Assembly (NCBI GenBank): GCA_030066735.1
Contig: JASJBB010000007.1
Coordinates: forward strand, 1 to 64,000
From: Woeseiaceae bacterium
GTDB lineage: Bacteria > Pseudomonadota > Gammaproteobacteria > Steroidobacterales > Woeseiaceae
Direction: 5' to 3'
DNA length: 64,000 nucleotides
Shown here: positions 59,640 through 64,000 of the stretch, one piece after another
How the letters are laid out: each line of letters begins with the position of its first letter
Numbering within the stretch: position 1 is the first letter of the stretch
The notes under the pieces: model-generated
Databases searched by the model: none
What the model saw: only the letters and a program-made list of their open reading frames with translations
Told to the model about the DNA's origin: nothing
Program-made: the position numbers and the translations under genes

Positions 59640-61355
59640 CTAATAGCCTGCCGCGTGGCCGTCCTTTCGCACTTCCGAGGCGCCATAGTACACGCCTTCG
59701 GCCTCATCCCACATGATTGCCTGGTAGCCGCCGAACCCGTGGTCGCTGGGACCCAGTTTGTGTCCCATGGCTTCGAGCTTGCGACGAGTCTCATCGCTGA
59801 AACCGGACTCGAGATGCACGACGCCACCGTCGGTCATCGTGCTCCCGGTCGGCTCGGACGATCCCTTGTGGTTGACGCGACCGGCGTCGCCCGCCTCCTG
59901 CAGGTTCATGCCGAAGTCGACCATGTTGACGATGATCTGGGCATGCCCCTGCGGCTGCATCGCGCCGCCCATCAGGCCGAAGCTCATCAACGGCTTGCCG
60001 TCCTTCGTCACGAAAGCAGGAATGATCGTCTGGAACGGCCGCTTTCCCGGCTCGAGCACGTTGGCATGATCCGCGTCCAGCGAGAACAGGTCGGCCCGAT
60101 TCTGCAGGACGAAGCCGAGGTCGCCCGGCGTCATGCCCGAACCCATGCCGTTGTAGTTACTCTGGATCAGCGAAATCATGTTGCCGTCCCTGTCGGCAAC
60201 GGTCATGTAGATCGTGTCGCCCTCCTGGAGCCTGATGTCACCGGCCGGGACCTTGCGGGCCGCCTTGTCAGGAGAAATCAGCTCGCGCCTCTCGGCCGCG
60301 TACTCCTTCGAGATCAGCGTCTCTACCGGCACGTTGGCGAAATCCATGTCAGCGTAATACCGCGCCCTGTCCTCGAACGCGAGTTTCTTGGCCTCGACCA
60401 GCGTATGAACGTACTCGGCGCTGCCGAATCCCATCGCCGCGATATCGTAGCCCTCGAGGATATTGAGAATCTGCAGTGCAGCGATGCCCTGGCTATTGGG
60501 CGGCAGTTCGTGAACGTCCCAGCCCCGGTAGTTGGTCGAGACCGGTGCAATCCACTCCGACGTGTGCGCCGCCAGGTCTCCATACCGCAGCAGGCCGCCC
60601 TGTTCGATCATGTAGGCGTCGATACGCCGCGCAATATCGCCTTTGTAGAATGCATCGCGTCCGTCGCTGGCGATGGCCTCGAGCGTGTCGGCAAGACGCG
60701 GGTTGCGGAACACCTCGCCTTTCTTCGGCACCCTGCCCCGCGGCATGAACGTCTCGGCGAAGCCCGCGTAATGGCCGATGCGCTGCTCGTTGACGATGAA
60801 CAGGCGGGCAATTTCCTCGGTCACCGGGAATCCCTCGCGGGCATAACGGATGGCCGGCGCGAGCAACTCGGCCATCGGCACCGAGCCGTAGCGGCCGTGC
60901 AGTTCGAACCAGCCATCGACCGCGCCGGGCACGCTGACCGGCAGCGGCCCGTATTTCGGGATGTCGCGCATGCCGTTTTCGCGAAAATATTCCGGCGTCA
61001 TCAGCGCGGGCGCGCGGCCCGATGCGTTCAGGCCGGCAAGCTCTTCGTTGTGTGCGTCCCAGACGATCGCGAACAGGTCGCCGCCGATGCCGTTGCCGGT
61101 GGGCTCCATCAGGCCCAGCGCCGCGTTGGCCGCGATGGCCGCGTCGATGGCGTTGCCGCCCGCCTTGAGCACGTCTAGCGCGATCTGGGTCGTCAAAGGG
61201 TGGCTCGTCGCGGCCATGCCGTTGCTGGCGATCACTTCCGATCGCGACGCAAACGGCTGGCCCGAATTGCGGTCGTATCCAGGCATCGAATCAGCCTCAG
61301 CAGTACATCCGGTCATCGAAATTGCCAGGCCTGCAAACAGGGCTCTGAGTTTCAT
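59640..61355 (-). CDS. ggt: Gamma-glutamyltransferase
   Basis: It cleaves glutathione and transfers its gamma-glutamyl group; the proenzyme self-cleaves at a Thr. The 571-residue protein has a signal sequence with a possible lipobox (ISMTGC, Cys17), the family segments ATSHPLTTQIALDVLKAGGNAIDAAIA and PTGNGIGGDLFAIVWD, and the catalytic Thr beginning the small subunit in EGDTIYMTVADRDGN. Tail motifs are SFGLMGGAMQPQGHAQ and SSEPTGSTMTDGG. The ATG at 61355 was chosen at the signal sequence; the open frame runs on to 62165 antisense to pepQ and is not coding. It probably acts in the periplasm. Confidence 0.92.
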   Translation of the reverse strand: MKLRALFAGLAISMTGCTAEADSMPGYDRNSGQPFASRSEVIASNGMAATSHPLTTQIALDVLKAGGNAIDAAIAANAALGLMEPTGNGIGGDLFAIVWDAHNEELAGLNASGRAPALMTPEYFRENGMRDIPKYGPLPVSVPGAVDGWFELHGRYGSVPMAELLAPAIRYAREGFPVTEEIARLFIVNEQRIGHYAGFAETFMPRGRVPKKGEVFRNPRLADTLEAIASDGRDAFYKGDIARRIDAYMIEQGGLLRYGDLAAHTSEWIAPVSTNYRGWDVHELPPNSQGIAALQILNILEGYDIAAMGFGSAEYVHTLVEAKKLAFEDRARYYADMDFANVPVETLISKEYAAERRELISPDKAARKVPAGDIRLQEGDTIYMTVADRDGNMISLIQSNYNGMGSGMTPGDLGFVLQNRADLFSLDADHANVLEPGKRPFQTIIPAFVTKDGKPLMSFGLMGGAMQPQGHAQIIVNMVDFGMNLQEAGDAGRVNHKGSSEPTGSTMTDGGVVHLESGFSDETRRKLEAMGHKLGPSDHGFGGYQAIMWDEAEGVYYGASEVRKDGHAAGY

Positions 61356-61424
61356 CTTGGTTTCGGCTTTCCGGGAAAGGGCGCCCATAATGCCTAGATT
61401 ATTGCCCGATTTAAACAAGGTATC

Positions 61425-62783
61425 ATGCGCAGCATGACCGAAGATTACACCGACCGGAATCCGGAGCTGGCAGGCCTCTACGGCGCGCATGTCGCGGCCG
61501 TCTGCGAGCGCCACGACCGGGCGCTGGCGAACGCCGGGGCGGCGCATGCCGTGGTCTTTGCCGGATGCCCCAAAACGGTATTCCTCGACGACCGCCAGTA
61601 CCCGTTCAGGGCCAACGCCCATTTCCTGGGGTGGGCGCCGCTGCCAAACCTGCCCCTGTCGTACATCGTGTATACGCCCGGCGAGAAGCCGCGGTTGATC
61701 TACTACCTGCCACGCGATTACTGGCACGCAGTGCCCGACGAGCCTGCCGGATACTGGACACCCGAGTTCGATGTTTGCGTCGTGCACGACGTTGACCAGG
61801 TTCCGGCCCTGCTGCCCGAGGCGCGGGACAAGTGCATCCTGATAGGCGAGATCGACGACCCTGCTCATGCGTTTGACATCGAGCGCATCAACCCGGCCGC
61901 CGCGATCAATATTCTGCATTTCGCGCGGGGCGTAAAGAGCGAATATGAACTCGCCTGCATGCGGCTCGCCTCCCGGCGCGGCGCGCTGGGCCATGTCGCC
62001 GCTGAGGCCGCTTTCCGCAACGGTCAGTCGGGCTTCGATATCCACCGCGCCTACTGCAGGGCCGTCAGTCAATCCGACAACGAGCTGCCCTACGACAACA
62101 TCATCGCACTCAACGCGAACAGCGCCGTACTGCACTACACCGAGCTCGATCGCGAGCCGCCGCAATCGTTGCGATCATTCCTGATCGACGCCGGCGCCCA
62201 GGTGCACGGCTACGCGTCGGACATCACGCGCACGTATTCCTACGACGACGCGAGATTTGCGGAACTCGTGCAGCGCATGGACGCCGCCCAGCTCGACATC
62301 GTCAGTCGCGTGCGGGCCGGCGTCGACTACCGCGAGCTGCACGTTGAAACGCATCGTATCCTCGCCGGTGTGCTCGCCGACGCAGGATTCGTCCGCGGCG
62401 ATCCCGACACGTTACTCGCAACTGGCGTGACCTCCGCCTTCTTCCCGCACGGACTCGGCCACCTGCTCGGCATACAGGTCCACGACGTCGGCGGATTCAT
62501 GGAAAACGAATCAGGAACGACGATAGACCCGCCGAGCGGTCACCCGTTCCTGCGGCTGACGCGCAGGCTCGAGGAGGACATGGTTCTGACCGTCGAGCCG
62601 GGCATCTATGTCATCGACATGCTGCTCGACAAGCTGCGCGGCGCCGACGCCGAGAATCACGTCAACTGGGACGAGGTCGACTGGCTGCGGCCCTTTGGCG
62701 GCGTGCGCATCGAAGATAACGTTCGCGTTACGGCGGACGGCTGCGAGAACCTGACGCGTGACGCGTTTGCCGCCATGGTGTAA
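61425..62783 (+). CDS. pepQ: Xaa-Pro dipeptidase
   Basis: This 452-residue metallopeptidase of the pita-bread fold cleaves dipeptides ending in proline. Metal ligands are visible in LIDAGAQVHGYASDITRTY (Asp, Asp), FFPHGLGHLLGIQVHDVGG (His), VEPGIY (Glu) and GGVRIEDN (Glu). The N-terminal domain AGCPKTVFLDDRQYPFRANAHFLGW is typical of PepQ, whose family can also hydrolyse organophosphates. It diverges from ggt across a 69-bp gap. ATG 61425 has AAGG nearby; ATG 61434 is an alternative. Confidence 0.92.
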   Translation: MRSMTEDYTDRNPELAGLYGAHVAAVCERHDRALANAGAAHAVVFAGCPKTVFLDDRQYPFRANAHFLGWAPLPNLPLSYIVYTPGEKPRLIYYLPRDYWHAVPDEPAGYWTPEFDVCVVHDVDQVPALLPEARDKCILIGEIDDPAHAFDIERINPAAAINILHFARGVKSEYELACMRLASRRGALGHVAAEAAFRNGQSGFDIHRAYCRAVSQSDNELPYDNIIALNANSAVLHYTELDREPPQSLRSFLIDAGAQVHGYASDITRTYSYDDARFAELVQRMDAAQLDIVSRVRAGVDYRELHVETHRILAGVLADAGFVRGDPDTLLATGVTSAFFPHGLGHLLGIQVHDVGGFMENESGTTIDPPSGHPFLRLTRRLEEDMVLTVEPGIYVIDMLLDKLRGADAENHVNWDEVDWLRPFGGVRIEDNVRVTADGCENLTRDAFAAMV

Positions 62784-62956
62784 GCCGCGCACTGTATCAA
62801 TGCAGCTGGCGGCACCGATTGCGCCATTGCTGTGCAGCGGCGCGTTTGTTCCAGCCGGTTTAATTTCATAACTGACTGAAAAGTCTCACTAAATTTGCAT
62901 GCTGGCAAACTCGTGCCGCGCGCCCGGGGCGGTACGGAAATTGCAGCTAGCCGGTC

Positions 62957-63850
62957 ATGATGACGGGCAATCGACACACATCGTTACGTGGGCTACGGAC
63001 CTTCTGCATCGCCGCCGAGTGCGCCAGTTTTCGTGCAGCGGCGGAGCGTTTATTCATCACCGCGTCGGCGGTGAGTCACCAGATCAAGAGCCTCGAAGAG
63101 GAATTCGGCACCAAGTTGTTCGAGAAATCCGGGCGATCGCTGCAACTGACGAATGCCGGGGAGTCGCTCTACGCGGACGTCAGTCCACTCATCTCGAGGC
63201 TCGACTCGATGACCTCTCGTCACAAGCGCGCGAAGCCCCGCGGGACGTTGAACATCTCGGTGCAGCCGTTCTTCGCGAGTGAGCTCTTTGTGCCACGCCT
63301 GACGGGGTTCACACGGCAGCACCCCGACATCGAGATCAAGGTGGACACCAGTGACGAGTCTTCCAAGAAACACCCGGCCAGTTCGGACGTTTCAATCCGG
63401 GTCTTTCGCTCGCCGCCACGTGACCTCGCATCGGACCGGCTATTCGCCTTGAGGTTGATCCCGGCGGCGTCCGCCGAGTTTCGCGACCGCGTGAAGGTCA
63501 GGAACAAGCGCATCGCCAGCGATTTCCCCGTGATCATCCACGACAGTCGGCCGCGTGCATGGGCGGACTGGCAGAAGAAGTCAGGTATCCGCTTTCCGGA
63601 AGCCGCCACGACCTTGCGTCTCGACTCGATGATTGCGGTCGCACGCGCGGCCGAGCGAGGCCTTGGCGCCGCGCTCGTGCCCTCGCAGCTCAGCGACAGC
63701 TGGTTCGACTCCGGGGCGCTCGTGCGATTGTTTCCGTCCGAACTCATCACCGACGACGCCTACTACTTCGTTTGCCGGCGTGGCGACGAAAACCGCGAAC
63801 ACGTGACGCTGCTTCGCGAGTGGGCGGTATCGGAATTCAAAGACCTCTGA
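62957..63850 (+). CDS. LysR-family transcriptional regulator
   Basis: This 297-residue regulator has an N-terminal HTH (SLRGLRTFCIAAECASFRAAAERLFITASAVSHQIKSLEEEFG at about 9-51) and a substrate-binding domain (about 95-290) with FTRQHPDIEIKVD and SMIAVARAAERGLGAALVPSQLS. It resembles the GcvA/AmpR-like LysR group, with the target unknown. It stands alone between pepQ and a gene beyond the right edge, either of which may be its target. Confidence 0.9.
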   Translation: MMTGNRHTSLRGLRTFCIAAECASFRAAAERLFITASAVSHQIKSLEEEFGTKLFEKSGRSLQLTNAGESLYADVSPLISRLDSMTSRHKRAKPRGTLNISVQPFFASELFVPRLTGFTRQHPDIEIKVDTSDESSKKHPASSDVSIRVFRSPPRDLASDRLFALRLIPAASAEFRDRVKVRNKRIASDFPVIIHDSRPRAWADWQKKSGIRFPEAATTLRLDSMIAVARAAERGLGAALVPSQLSDSWFDSGALVRLFPSELITDDAYYFVCRRGDENREHVTLLREWAVSEFKDL

Positions 63851-64000
63851 TTGTTACAGCACTGCGACACCGATGCGTGAATCTTTTTCAATTCAGGAAC
63901 GATTTTTATTCGTTTGTGGGCCACACGGGCGCGCCGTATCGTACGCGCGTCGGGGCAGGCTGTTGCCCCGCCAAACTGGCATCACAATTCGCTTGGAGGC
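63851..64000 (+). other. Leader of a gene beyond the right edge
   Basis: An AT-rich stretch (63880-63915) is followed by a 7-bp hairpin CGGGGCA-GGCTGT-TGCCCCG (63951-63970). A good Shine-Dalgarno GGAGG follows at 63995-63999. The window ends before the start codon, so a plus-strand gene is expected just outside. Confidence 0.5.

Noticed and set aside
59655-61178. 507-codon plus-strand open frame opposite gamma-glutamyltransferase
   Set aside because: It is antisense to a well-supported enzyme and has no ribosome-binding site or family match.
61356-62165. N-terminal extension of gamma-glutamyltransferase by 270 codons
   Set aside because: The extension is antisense to pepQ; a signal sequence begins at 61355.
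1-64000. CRISPR arrays, tRNA or rRNA genes, insertion sequences
   Set aside because: No regular direct repeats, cloverleaf-type sequences, rRNA stretches or transposase-like proteins were seen by eye on either strand.

Overview
This is 64 kb of a GC-rich (low-to-mid 60s % by eye), densely coded bacterial chromosome. I read 61 protein genes, no rRNA or tRNA, no CRISPR array and no recognisable transposase. The E. coli-type glutamate-cysteine ligase, FadE-type acyl-CoA dehydrogenase, SlyX, PspF/PspA, Uup and a canonical LexA box point to a Gammaproteobacterium. A mevalonate pathway combined with a 2-oxoacid:ferredoxin oxidoreductase suggests a marine lineage such as the Woeseiaceae; that placement is inference.

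Region 1 (1-7.0 kb) is an isoprenoid locus. It runs mvaD (cut by the window edge), phosphomevalonate kinase, a fused class II HMG-CoA reductase::mevalonate kinase, and idi, ending at a strong hairpin terminator. On the other strand HMG-CoA synthase completes the route from acetoacetyl-CoA to IPP/DMAPP. Between them sits a secreted GDSL esterase gene whose leader carries what I read as a class I cyclic-di-GMP riboswitch. Region 2 (7.0-14 kb, minus strand) holds a DUF4399 lipoprotein, a DUF4286/DUF3667 membrane protein, malate dehydrogenase coupled to fadE, and an ECF sigma/anti-sigma pair.

Region 3 (14-16.5 kb) is a self-contained YtrA-type GntR/ABC exporter operon. A perfect 12-bp-arm palindrome overlaps its promoter, a 55-residue membrane peptide comes first, and a strong terminator-like hairpin stands just before the regulator gene. 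Region 4 (16.5-19.5 kb) is a phage-shock locus: divergent pspF, a sigma-54 promoter, pspA, two PspC-domain genes and a PspB-like gene. Region 5 (19.5-31.3 kb) carries a GGDEF/EAL protein, a bactofilin, gshA, an aminotransferase/sulfotransferase pair, two anchored unknown proteins, a ferredoxin reductase and a SLC13-type transporter with four RCK_C-like domains.

Region 6 (31.3-45 kb) has a hydrolase, an SOS-box-controlled UvrD-like helicase, a class II aldolase, ilvA, an unusual dihydroorotase, and an operon for a GltD-like/ferredoxin protein plus KorAB-type subunits plus a Tat-exported epimerase. A lower-GC insert-like patch follows at 44.1-45.05 kb. Region 7 (45-64 kb) has slyX, uup and a giant 5-oxoprolinase, then a 17-gene minus-strand run (61.36 down to 51.44 kb, gaps of 38 bp or less). 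That run starts with gamma-glutamyltransferase and trpS and continues through many small detoxification-type genes. It is flanked by pepQ and a LysR regulator. GshA, gamma-glutamyltransferase, 5-oxoprolinase, the GFA-type protein, two VOC proteins and MAPEG give the window a recurrent glutathione theme.
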